64,000 bases of DNA from Mucilaginibacter rubeus (lineage in GTDB: Bacteria; Bacteroidota; Bacteroidia; Sphingobacteriales; Sphingobacteriaceae), in contig NZ_CP043450.1 of NCBI RefSeq assembly GCF_003286415.2, positions 2,046,001 through 2,110,000 on the forward strand, written 5' to 3'. The notes under the pieces were generated by a model. The model was not told the DNA's origin. It searched no databases and saw nothing but the letters and a program-made list of their open reading frames with translations. Below, piece by piece: positions 43,548 through 51,516 of the stretch; position 1 is the stretch's first letter, and every line of letters starts with the position of its first letter. The position numbers were made by a program, and so were the translations under genes.

Positions 43548-44028
43548 TAACAAATCAAAAGGCAAATTAATTAATAACCAGGTATTCAGATTTGTGCTTT
43601 CGGCCGGGGCCGGTTTTTTGGTAGATGTTTGTGCATTTTACCTTTTTTACCATAATCTGCTTACGCAGCATACTTACCACATTTTCGGACTGACGGTTCG
43701 TAACTACACAGTTTCGCTGGCATTATCGTTTTTTATGGGCGTTGTGGTTAATTTTTTAATCACCCGATACATGGTATTTAACGAGTCGAAGTCGGCACCG
43801 CGCAAGCAGTTTTTTCGTTTTGTCACGGTAGCCTTTATCGGCTTCTTCGCCAATTTATCCGTTGTGAAAATATTGATCCAGGCTTGCAGTTTTAATCCAA
43901 CGGTAGCAAGGATCTCGGCGGCATTAAGCCTGTTCTTCGCAAGCTTTTTTATCCATAAAGTTTTTTCATTTAGCCTATCATTAAAACGTAACCATGCAAA
44001 CAGCGAACATCCTAAACCAGGTAATTGA
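43540..44028 (+). CDS. GtrA-family membrane protein
   Basis: This 162-residue protein has four membrane helices of the GtrA type: [40 protein letters not shown] with VFNES, then [20 protein letters not shown] and a final helix. GtrA-like proteins help move lipid-linked sugars across the membrane or modify surface polysaccharides. It overlaps both neighbours (8 bases with lgt, 35 with the phosphatase), so all three are one operon. Confidence 0.9.
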   Translation: MADNKSKGKLINNQVFRFVLSAGAGFLVDVCAFYLFYHNLLTQHTYHIFGLTVRNYTVSLALSFFMGVVVNFLITRYMVFNESKSAPRKQFFRFVTVAFIGFFANLSVVKILIQACSFNPTVARISAALSLFFASFFIHKVFSFSLSLKRNHANSEHPKPGN

Positions 44029-44785
44029 AGTTTCAAAACAAGCAGGTGATTTCATCAGACAGGAGCGTAAAGCGTTTGATCCTGATAGGATAGAGTATAA
44101 AGGCCTCAACGATATGGTATCATACGTTGATAAAACCGCCGAAGAAACCATTGTAAAAGGCCTGAGCAAAATTTTGCCTGAAGCAGGTTTTATTACCGAA
44201 GAAAAAACAACCACTAAAATAGGCGAACGCTATAACTGGATCATCGACCCGCTTGATGGCACTACCAATTTTATCCATGGTGTACCTGCTTTTTCGGTAA
44301 GTATCGCTTTAAAAGAGTACGACGAGCTGATTGCCGGCGTTGTATATGAAATAAACCTCGACGAATGTTTTTACGCCTGGAAGGATGCGCCCGCATACCT
44401 GAATGGCAAAGAGATCAGCGTAAGCAAAAACAACACAGTAGGCACCAGCTTACTTGCAACCGGTTTTCCATACTATGATTTTACCAAACAAGCTGCCTAT
44501 ATCGAATTATTTACCGAGCTGATGCGTACCAGCCATGGCTTGCGTCGTTTAGGCTCGGCCGCTGTCGACCTGGTTTATACAGCTTGCGGGCGTTTTGATG
44601 CTTTTTACGAGTATAACCTCAACGCCTGGGATGTGGCCGCAGGTATTGTAATTGTAAAGCAAGCAGGAGGCGAAGTTGTAAACTTTAAAGGCGGCTCAGA
44701 AGTATTGGATACCCGTGAGTTACTGGCTACTAATGGTAAGATAACTGGGGAAATGCTTCAGGTGGTGCAGAAGTATTTTAAGTAA
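43994..44785 (+). CDS. suhB: Inositol-monophosphatase-family protein
   Basis: This 263-residue Mg-dependent phosphatase shows the family motifs: VDKTAEETIVKGL, EAGFITEEKTT, WIIDPLDGTTNFIHGVPAFS (metal-binding DPLDGT) and LNAWDVAAGIVIVKQAGG near the end. SuhB/IMPase enzymes hydrolyse inositol phosphate and related sugar phosphates; E. coli SuhB also acts in rRNA antitermination. Which role holds here is unknown, and the symbol is a family name. Its first 35 bases overlap the gtrA gene in another frame. Confidence 0.88.
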   Translation: MQTANILNQVIEVSKQAGDFIRQERKAFDPDRIEYKGLNDMVSYVDKTAEETIVKGLSKILPEAGFITEEKTTTKIGERYNWIIDPLDGTTNFIHGVPAFSVSIALKEYDELIAGVVYEINLDECFYAWKDAPAYLNGKEISVSKNNTVGTSLLATGFPYYDFTKQAAYIELFTELMRTSHGLRRLGSAAVDLVYTACGRFDAFYEYNLNAWDVAAGIVIVKQAGGEVVNFKGGSEVLDTRELLATNGKITGEMLQVVQKYFK

Positions 44786-44881
44786 GCATTTATTCAAAGT
44801 CATCTTGAAGTAGATTTGATTCGTTTTTAAGCGTTCTGACACTTATATCATTTTTAGGCGTATCCTAAATTCCGCTCCCAA

Positions 44882-45682
44882 ATGAAGATTAAATTCAAAA
44901 CTTTTCCGATGTCTGATGGGTATGGATTTCCTTATAGTTCCCGCCCCGATCAGGAGTATTTGGTATTAGGAATTGACAATAATCAATATTATTTTCTCGA
45001 CGAATCAAATGAGGTAGGAGTACTTTCAAAAGATATGTTTGAGATCAGCGATCACTCAATCCCTGATTTTTGGGTAGAAGAGAATGGGCAACTTGCTCCC
45101 GAAGAGTGGCTCTGGAAAAAATTTTTTAGCTTGCATGGAGAACCGTATTTGGAATGGGACGAAATATGGTTTTCCACCCAGTTTATGAAGGGGTTTGAAA
45201 AGTTTAATTTATCTTTTATTCCCAACCGGTTTAAACCCGCTTATGATGTTAACTACAAGGTTAATCAAATAAATAATTACTTGAAAATTGCGTCTGAGTA
45301 TGATACTTTATGTGAGGATTATATAAGTTGGGAATATGAATTTGGTTCATTTAAAAGTCGTGGAGCTTTGCCATATTATTTATCTGTTAATGGCGCCCCT
45401 CAGTACTATAAAAAGGTATTACTTTCCACCGAACAAGAGGGGTTTGATATATTGAAAGGATTATTGGAACAAATAAGATCACCTCTTGAACGCGTGAAGC
45501 CGGATGTTGATAAAGAATGGTTAGGGGTTATGAGAAACAGAATTTTATTTTCGATATGGTCTATTTGGGGGGTACGATCTTTTGACGTTTTTGAGCTTAA
45601 ATTTGAGAATGGATCAAGGAATGATTATTTATTGAAATACGGAGATGATGTTTTTATATTGAGTTTGAATTTTTCAACGTAA
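44882..45682 (+). CDS. Hypothetical protein
   Basis: This 266-residue soluble, acidic protein is rich in aromatic residues (YGFPYSSRPDQEYLVLGIDN, EEWLWKKFFSLHGEPYLEWD, ILFSIWSIWGVRSFDVFELK). No signal peptide, membrane helix or known motif is visible. I do not recognise the family. It begins 96 bases after the phosphatase gene and ends just before a strong terminator. Confidence 0.6.
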   Translation: MKIKFKTFPMSDGYGFPYSSRPDQEYLVLGIDNNQYYFLDESNEVGVLSKDMFEISDHSIPDFWVEENGQLAPEEWLWKKFFSLHGEPYLEWDEIWFSTQFMKGFEKFNLSFIPNRFKPAYDVNYKVNQINNYLKIASEYDTLCEDYISWEYEFGSFKSRGALPYYLSVNGAPQYYKKVLLSTEQEGFDILKGLLEQIRSPLERVKPDVDKEWLGVMRNRILFSIWSIWGVRSFDVFELKFENGSRNDYLLKYGDDVFILSLNFST

Positions 45683-45685
45683 CAT

Positions 45686-45730
45686 TATAAAAGCAGAAAC
45701 CCGATTAGAATGTCAGTTTCTGCTTTTATA
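45686..45730 (+). terminator. Terminator after the 44882-45682 gene
   Basis: TATAAAAGCAGAAAC (45686-45700) pairs perfectly with 45716-45730 across a 15-base loop. The stem ends in TTTTATA. The AT-rich outer base pairs may let it work in both directions. Confidence 0.75.
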
Positions 45731-45823
45731 GAACTTGTATTACTCAAGTTGATACAAGAGTTAAATTCTATTCCGTAACTTAAATAACCTTGTGGCGAGT
45801 AGCATTTTGATATCCAGCCAACT

Positions 45824-46294
45824 TTATTTTACCACAGTAGCTTCAAGTTCAACCTTTAAAGTTTCAAACAGGCTTTTTACTTCTAACAAAGTCAACGCCT
45901 GCTTAATTCCATGTTTGGCTATCCAGTCCTGTAATACTGGGAAATGGGGCCAAAGTTCGGCTGTGTTTGTTGTGTAAATATTCAGTCGTACAATGCCTCT
46001 TGGCTCGTATCCAGCTTCATTGATTACATGCTCAAGATTTTGCAATGCTTTAATCAGTTGTGTTTTCATATCCTCGTCGCTCGATTTTCCGTCGGCGCTT
46101 ATCGCTGTTTGTCCCGAAACATATAAAGTGCTTTCTACATTTTTTACTTCTACTGCTTGTACATAGCTGCGTTTGTCTTGCCATTCCCAAGGATTAATAA
46201 TTCTCTTTTCCATTTTACTGATGCTTTTTGATTGTGCCCAAACGGGGGCGGTTGTAATTAATAAGAATGCTAAAAGTGTCGCTGTTTTTTTCAT
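45824..46294 (-). CDS. Exported RidA/YjgF-family protein
   Basis: This 156-residue protein carries a clear signal peptide (KKTATLLAFLLITTAPVWAQ). The rest is the RidA fold (ALQNLEHVINEAGYEPRGIV, RLNIYTTNTAELWPHFPVLQ, LTLLEVKSLFETLKVELEAT). RidA proteins deaminate reactive enamines and normally act in the cytoplasm. The usual catalytic Arg context is altered here (EPRGIVRLNIYTT), so the activity is unsure. It is followed upstream by a Crp-like regulator on the same strand. Confidence 0.88.
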   Translation of the reverse strand: MKKTATLLAFLLITTAPVWAQSKSISKMEKRIINPWEWQDKRSYVQAVEVKNVESTLYVSGQTAISADGKSSDEDMKTQLIKALQNLEHVINEAGYEPRGIVRLNIYTTNTAELWPHFPVLQDWIAKHGIKQALTLLEVKSLFETLKVELEATVVK

Positions 46295-46390
46295 GTTAGC
46301 GTTTTAAATTGCGCACTGCAAACTTGTTAATAACATCCGGAATGGCACGTTGACCTTCCTCACGTTTTTGAAGTGAGGTAGATCACATCG

Positions 46391-46951
46391 TTAAAATAGC
46401 CTGCTTAAGGTTTCGCGGGAAACGCCCAGATAAGAAGCCAGTGCGGCTTTGGGTACGCGATTGATAAGTGTGGGGTATTGCTTAAGCAGTTGTTCATAAC
46501 GCTCTTTAGCGTTAGATGTAAGGGTGGATATGATACGCCTTTGGGAAGAAAGAAAACCAAAAGTTGCTTTTTCAAGAAAAAAGCGTTCCATCTTTTGAAG
46601 TCCACTACAAAGCTTCTTATAATCTTCAAGTGTCAAGCATAGCACCTCGGTATCTTCGAGGCACTCCAATGACATTGTTGCGGGAGTTTCAGTATAATAG
46701 GCATAGAAATCGGTCTCCCACCAGTCTTCCATAGCGAAAGCGACGATATGTTGCTTTCCTGTATCATCAGCATATATAAGCTTTAAAAGCCCTGAAATTA
46801 CAAAGTAATTGTACTTCACAGCTGAATCTTCTTGAATGAGAAATTGATGTTTCTTGAATTTTTTAGTTGTAAAATGAGTAGCTATAAATTCAAACTCATC
46901 ATCAGTGAGAGGTATTATCTTTTCTATATGTTCTCTTAATTTATGCCGCAT
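46391..46951 (-). CDS. Crp/Fnr-family regulator
   Basis: This 186-residue protein has an N-terminal cyclic-nucleotide-binding-type beta roll (KKHQFLIQEDSAVKYNYFVI, EDWWETDFYAYYTETPATMS) and a C-terminal helix-turn-helix (KAALASYLGVSRETLSRL). The Bacteroidetes Crp-like proteins of this kind lack the cAMP-contact residues and their ligands are mostly unknown. It ends only two residues after SRL, a few residues shorter than is usual. Confidence 0.85.
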   Translation of the reverse strand: MRHKLREHIEKIIPLTDDEFEFIATHFTTKKFKKHQFLIQEDSAVKYNYFVISGLLKLIYADDTGKQHIVAFAMEDWWETDFYAYYTETPATMSLECLEDTEVLCLTLEDYKKLCSGLQKMERFFLEKATFGFLSSQRRIISTLTSNAKERYEQLLKQYPTLINRVPKAALASYLGVSRETLSRLF

Positions 46952-47033
46952 TATCTAAGTTGATATATAAAGATAGTTGTGAAATCGCGTTGTTCAAAAG
47001 AATTTTATTGTGACTTCAATCGGCCAAAAAAAA

Positions 47034-47065
47034 TCGGGCAAATACCTAAAATAGTATTTGCCCGA
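47034..47065 (-). terminator. Terminator after the nfu gene
   Basis: TCGGGCAAATAC (47034-47045) pairs perfectly with 47054-47065 around an 8-base loop. Read on the minus strand it is followed by a run of T residues. It lies about 40 bases beyond the Nfu stop codon. Confidence 0.85.
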
Positions 47066-47105
47066 CGACGGGTAAGCAATGGGGATCAAACCCCAATCTC
47101 CAATA

Positions 47106-47657
47106 TTATAACGCTTCAGAAACCACTTCGGTAACTTCTGGCACCATGCGTTTAAGCAGGTTTTCGATACCGGCTTTAAGGGTTACGGTTGATGATGGGC
47201 AACCGCTGCATGAACCGCGAAGTTCAACGGTTACTATACCTTCATTAAATGAGCGGTAAGTGATAGCGCCGCCGTCCTGCTCAACAGCCGGGCGAACGTA
47301 ATCATGCAAAATCTGCTGAATTTTAACTTCAGTTTCGGTGCCTTCAAAGTTTCCTGCTTCGGCTTCTTCCTCTAACTGAATCTTTAATTCAGATTCGATA
47401 GCGCCTTTAACAAACTCTTTCATGATAGGCTCAACATCTGCCCAGTCGCTGCCTTCAGTTTTGGTAATGGTTACAAAATTGCTGGCAAAGAAAACGCCGT
47501 TTACAAACGAGAACTTATAAAGTTCCTTTGCAAAAGGTGATTTTTCGGCACTTTCCTTAGTAGCGAAGTCAACGCTGCCATTAATAAGCAGTTTGTTAAC
47601 TATGAATTTCATAGTTGCCGGGTTAGGCGTTAATTCGGTATATACGTTGATGTTCAT
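47106..47657 (-). CDS. nfu: NifU/Nfu-type iron-sulfur scaffold protein
   Basis: This 183-residue protein has an N-terminal Nfu domain (TELTPNPATMKFIVNKLLI) and a C-terminal NifU-like domain with CSGCPSS (Cys150-x2-Cys153), the cluster-binding pair that delivers Fe-S clusters to target proteins. The layout is like mitochondrial NFU1. It is encoded alone, downstream of purB on the same strand with 237 bases between. Confidence 0.93.
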   Translation of the reverse strand: MNINVYTELTPNPATMKFIVNKLLINGSVDFATKESAEKSPFAKELYKFSFVNGVFFASNFVTITKTEGSDWADVEPIMKEFVKGAIESELKIQLEEEAEAGNFEGTETEVKIQQILHDYVRPAVEQDGGAITYRSFNEGIVTVELRGSCSGCPSSTVTLKAGIENLLKRMVPEVTEVVSEAL

Positions 47658-47762
47658 CGTTTCGTGTTTTTATTCAATCTAATTAACAAATTTAATGAGC
47701 TTTTTTATTAAATGCTACCTTAAACTTTGTTATGACATTTCTTTGATGCGCAGGTTTTCGAC

Positions 47763-47880
47763 GTGCAGATGAGTAGATTTCAAATGTGCAGATTTCAGAT
47801 GTGCAAATTGATGCACAATCAAAGCATCAATAAATCAAAGAATCATTTGCACATCTGCACATCTGAAATTTGCACATCAA
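47763..47880. repeat. Compound direct and inverted repeats between purB and nfu
   Basis: GATTTCAAATGTGCA and GATTTCAGATGTGCA (47776-47805) form a tandem pair. ATTTCAGATGTGCA (47792-47805) recurs inverted at 47856-47869. Further TGCACATC-type words surround it. The 237-base gap has no gene. It could fold into a large hairpin; there is no spacer pattern as in a CRISPR array. Confidence 0.6.
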
Positions 47881-47894
47881 TATAATTTAGACAT

Positions 47895-49238
47895 TTAAAT
47901 CCCTGTATAATTTAACGGCGTTATCTTTTTAATCTCCTCTTTAATGGCATCACTTACATTTAACGTATCAACAAACTCCGCTATTGTGTTAGCGTTGATT
48001 TGCTGATTGGTACGGGTAAGGTCTTTCAGTGCCTCGTAAGGGTTAGGGTAAGCTTCGCGCCTTAATATGGTTTGGATAGCTTCTGCAACAACCGGCCAGT
48101 TAGCCTCAAGGTCGGCATTAATGGCATCTGTGTTTAGTAACAGTTTGTTTAATCCCCTTACGGTTGATTTAATGGCGATCAACGTATGCGCGAACGGTAC
48201 ACCAATGTTCCTTAATACGGTAGAGTCGGTAAGGTCGCGCTGTAGCCTTGAAATAGGTAGTTTAGCTGCAAGGTGCTCAAATAAAGCATTAGCGATACCC
48301 AGATTACCTTCGGAGTTTTCGAAATCGATAGGGTTAACCTTATGTGGCATAGCTGATGAGCCAACTTCGCCGGCTTTGATCTTTTGTTTAAAGTAATTCA
48401 TGGAGATATAAGTCCACATATCACGGTCAAGATCAATCAGGATATTGTTAATTCGTTTCAATGCATCGCATTGCGCGGCAAAATTATCATAGTGCTCAAT
48501 CTGGGTAGTAAACTGTGAGCGTTTAAGACCTAAGATATTGTTAACGAAATTATTGCCGAATGCTTTCCAGTCGATAGCCGGGTAGGCGATGTTATGCGCA
48601 TTGAAATTACCTGTAGCACCGCCAAACTTAGCCGAATTAGGGATAGGTTTCAGCAGTTCAAGTTGGCTTTCCAAACGCTCAACAAAAACCAGGATTTCCT
48701 TACCCAGGCGGGTTGGTGAAGCTGGTTGCCCATGCGTATGCGCCAGTAAAGGAACATTTTCCCAATCGGCAGCAAATGATTTCAGGATGTTAACCAGATC
48801 AGTAATAGCAGGGTAGTAGCTGTTATTTAAAGCCAGTTTAAATGTGTATGGGATGGCAGTATTATTAATATCCTGCGAGGTAAGGCCAAAATGAATGAAC
48901 TCTTTGAAAGGCTCCAGACCTAATTTATCAAACTCTTTTTTAATGAAATACTCAACGGCTTTAACATCGTGATTTGTCGTTTTTTCAATCACTTTGATAC
49001 TTTCAGCGTCATCTTCCGAAAAATTTCTGTAAATGTCGCGTAACTTTTCTGATAGATTTTTATCAAATGCTTGTAACTGAGGTAGTGGGTATTCGGCAAG
49101 TGCGATGAAATACTCTATCTCAACAAATACACGGTACTTGATAAGGGCATATTCTGAAAAGTATGCGGCAAGTTCGGCAGTGGTGTTTCTATAACGGCCA
49201 TCAATAGGCGAGATCGCTGAAAGTGAAGTAAGCGTCAT
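47895..49238 (-). CDS. purB: Adenylosuccinate lyase
   Basis: PurB catalyses two steps of purine synthesis: SAICAR to AICAR and adenylosuccinate to AMP, releasing fumarate. The 447-residue protein has the fumarase/aspartase-superfamily signature GSSAMPHKVNPIDFENSEGN, TNHDVKAVEYFIKKEF (catalytic-region His) and FIHFGLTSQDINNTAIP. SPIDGRYRNTTAEL near the start is the typical PurB opening. It is followed by Nfu on the same strand. Confidence 0.97.
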   Translation of the reverse strand: MTLTSLSAISPIDGRYRNTTAELAAYFSEYALIKYRVFVEIEYFIALAEYPLPQLQAFDKNLSEKLRDIYRNFSEDDAESIKVIEKTTNHDVKAVEYFIKKEFDKLGLEPFKEFIHFGLTSQDINNTAIPYTFKLALNNSYYPAITDLVNILKSFAADWENVPLLAHTHGQPASPTRLGKEILVFVERLESQLELLKPIPNSAKFGGATGNFNAHNIAYPAIDWKAFGNNFVNNILGLKRSQFTTQIEHYDNFAAQCDALKRINNILIDLDRDMWTYISMNYFKQKIKAGEVGSSAMPHKVNPIDFENSEGNLGIANALFEHLAAKLPISRLQRDLTDSTVLRNIGVPFAHTLIAIKSTVRGLNKLLLNTDAINADLEANWPVVAEAIQTILRREAYPNPYEALKDLTRTNQQINANTIAEFVDTLNVSDAIKEEIKKITPLNYTGI

Positions 49239-49396
49239 ATATTAAAAAGAGAGTGGATGAAAATTTTTGCAAAGGTAATCATTTTTGATGGCCTAAGGCA
49301 GATTAAAAGCTTCGCAAATAAACCACTGTATAACAAGCATTAATTAAATGAATTTTAAAAACGGACAAATATTTGTAATGAAAAAGTAAAAATGAT

Positions 49397-49425
49397 TGGA
49401 AACTTTTTATTCAAAAAATGTTTCC
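49397..49425. promoter_or_regulatory. Candidate TetR operator before the RND operon
   Basis: GGAAAC (49398-49403) and GTTTCC (49420-49425) form an inverted repeat, with T-rich and A-rich inner halves facing each other. It ends 2 bases before a -7 box (TAGTTTTG, 49427-49434) and 22 bases before the TetR ATG. Autoregulation by the TetR protein encoded downstream is inferred. Confidence 0.5.
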
Positions 49426-49447
49426 TTAGTTTTGACCCGGAAAGTCA

Positions 49448-50059
49448 ATGAGTCAAACCGAAAGAATTATTAAAGGCGCCGAAGACCTGTTTTTAACCGC
49501 AGGTATTAAAAGTATCACCATGGATGATATCGCCAGGCATCTTGGTATGTCAAAAAAAACCATTTACCAGTTTTTTAAGGATAAGAATGAACTGGTGGTA
49601 GCACTCACTAAACAGAAGCTGAAGGAAGATGAGGATCAAATGAATGATATCATCAGCAAATCGGCTAATGTGATTGAAGAGATGATCAACATGACCAAAT
49701 GCTCGGAAGAGATCTTTTCAAGGATTAACCCGATAGTTATTCACGATTTGCAAAAGTATCATCCCGAAGCCTGGAACGATTTTCAAAAATTCAAGGCAGA
49801 GATCTTGATCCAAAAAATGGAAGAGCTATTGATCAAGGGAATGGGGCAGGGGTATATCCGTAAAGATATTGATGTACGCATTATAGCACGGATGCGGGTT
49901 AACCAGGTAGAACTGGGCTTTAATACATCCATTTTCCCGGTGAGGGATTTTAGCCCATGGAAAGTGCAGGTTCAGTTTTTAGATCACTTTAATTATGGCA
50001 TTTGTACCATTGAAGGGTATAAACTGCTTAACGAGTATAAGAATATTAATAATGAATAA
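49448..50059 (+). CDS. TetR-family regulator of the RND pump operon
   Basis: This 203-residue protein has a TetR helix-turn-helix (KGAEDLFLTAGIKSITMDDI, then GMSKKTIYQFFKDKNELVVA) and a helical ligand-binding part. It directly precedes TolC, adaptor and pump genes on the same strand, a common arrangement for autoregulated efflux operons. An inverted repeat lies right before its -7 box. The gene for the outer-membrane channel begins 77 bases after its stop, with a separate operator-like site between them. Confidence 0.88.
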   Translation: MSQTERIIKGAEDLFLTAGIKSITMDDIARHLGMSKKTIYQFFKDKNELVVALTKQKLKEDEDQMNDIISKSANVIEEMINMTKCSEEIFSRINPIVIHDLQKYHPEAWNDFQKFKAEILIQKMEELLIKGMGQGYIRKDIDVRIIARMRVNQVELGFNTSIFPVRDFSPWKVQVQFLDHFNYGICTIEGYKLLNEYKNINNE

Positions 50060-50064
50060 CATGC

Positions 50065-50080
50065 TGACATAAGGTTGTCA
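50065..50080. promoter_or_regulatory. Operator candidate of the TolC promoter, shared with the DinB promoter
   Basis: TGACATAAGGTTGTCA repeats 15 of 16 bases of 35963-35978, including the TGACA/TGTCA palindrome arms. TTTGTA follows it in both places. It lies 56 bases before the TolC-type ATG and gives the pump genes an input separate from the upstream TetR promoter. Confidence 0.6.
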
Positions 50081-50136
50081 CTAACTGCATGAAATTTGTA
50101 CCAGTTAAATTAAATCACTCAATCACAACATATATA

Positions 50137-51489
50137 ATGAAATATCTATTTTTCACGGCGGCTGCAATTTGCGCCATAGCTTTTAAAAGCTTTGGGCAGG
50201 AGGCAGCGCCCAACGTACAAACCTTTAACTTTACTGTTGAGGATTGTGTTAACTATGCCTATGAGCATCAGGATTCGGTAGTTAATGCCAAACTTGATAT
50301 CAAGAGCGCCGAGTATAAAGTTAAGGAAACCACAGGTATAGGTTTGCCCCAGGTAACCGGTACAGCATCGTTTCAGGATTACCTGAAAATTCCAACAACA
50401 TTACTGCCCGGAGAATTTTTTGGACAGCCGGCCGGTACTTTTGTTCCTATTCAGTTCGGTGTTAAATACCAGTCGAGCTTTGGGGTAAATGCTAACCAGA
50501 TTTTATTTGATGGTAGCTATCTTGTTGGCTTAAAGGCCTCTAAAACCTATAAGGAACTTTCTATCCGCAGTCATATCCGTTCAAGAATTGAAGCTAATGT
50601 TAATGTTACTAAAGCTTATTACCAGGTTTTGGTTAGCAACGAGCAGCTAAGATTATTGAATGCCAATATTGCTCAGCTAAAGCAGCAAATGGATGAAACC
50701 ACACAGCAAAATAAGCAGGGCTTTGTTGAAAAAATTGATGTTGACCGGATTGTTGTCCAGTACAATAACTTAGTTACGAGCCGCGAAAACACTATTCGTT
50801 TACTGGCTTTAAATTATCAGGTACTTAAGTTTCAGATGGGTATGCCTATTGAATATGCGCTTAGTTTGAAGGATAAACTTGAAGATATAAAACTTGAAGA
50901 CAATACAGCCGATCTTGCTGCCGATACCGCGTTTTACCACAACCGCATCGAGTACAATTTAGCCGAGACCAATGTCGACCTTAGGCAACTGGACCTGAAA
51001 CGTCAAAAATCGCTTTCTCTGCCATCGCTTAAAGCTAACGCGGCTTATACCTCATCATATCAGGACAATAATTTTAGTAACTTGTATAAAATGAGTTTTC
51101 CGTCAAGTTACGTCGGTTTAACTTTAAACGTACCAATATTTAGTGGTCTTCAGCGTGTTAACCAGATCAGGCAATCTAAAATAGCAGTACTCAAATCACA
51201 AAATGATTTGGAGAACGCTAAAAATGGTCTAAAGCTACAGGCTAATCAGGCCCATGTTACTTACGTAAACGGCTTACAATCGCTTAATAACCAAAAACGT
51301 AATCAAACCCTTGCGCAGGAAGTATTGCGCGTTTCAAAAATAAAATATCAGCAGGGTGTAGGTTCAAGTATTGAGGTTACGCAAGCGCAAACAGGGCTTG
51401 AAGATGCCGATAATAAATACATACAAGGCCTGTATGACGCTCTGGTTAGTAAAGTTGACCTTGACAAAGCTTACGGACGAATTAAATAA
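50137..51489 (+). CDS. TolC-family outer-membrane efflux protein
   Basis: This 450-residue protein has a signal peptide (MKYLFFTAAAICAIAFKSFG) beginning at the ATG 50137; an in-frame ATG 48 bases upstream would spoil it and lies in the promoter. It shows the repeated outer-membrane factor pattern: NYAYEHQDSVVNAKLDIKSA, RIEANVNVTKAYYQVLVSNE, NVPIFSGLQRVNQIRQSKIA and RVSKIKYQQGVGSSIEVTQA. It forms the channel of the tripartite pump whose other two parts follow. Confidence 0.93.
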   Translation: MKYLFFTAAAICAIAFKSFGQEAAPNVQTFNFTVEDCVNYAYEHQDSVVNAKLDIKSAEYKVKETTGIGLPQVTGTASFQDYLKIPTTLLPGEFFGQPAGTFVPIQFGVKYQSSFGVNANQILFDGSYLVGLKASKTYKELSIRSHIRSRIEANVNVTKAYYQVLVSNEQLRLLNANIAQLKQQMDETTQQNKQGFVEKIDVDRIVVQYNNLVTSRENTIRLLALNYQVLKFQMGMPIEYALSLKDKLEDIKLEDNTADLAADTAFYHNRIEYNLAETNVDLRQLDLKRQKSLSLPSLKANAAYTSSYQDNNFSNLYKMSFPSSYVGLTLNVPIFSGLQRVNQIRQSKIAVLKSQNDLENAKNGLKLQANQAHVTYVNGLQSLNNQKRNQTLAQEVLRVSKIKYQQGVGSSIEVTQAQTGLEDADNKYIQGLYDALVSKVDLDKAYGRIK

Positions 51490-51516
51490 CAACAACGCGA
51501 AACTCAATATATAATA

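Noticed and set aside
47763..47880. CRISPR-like array
   Set aside because: The repeats are imperfect, partly inverted, have no regular spacers and no cas gene is nearby.
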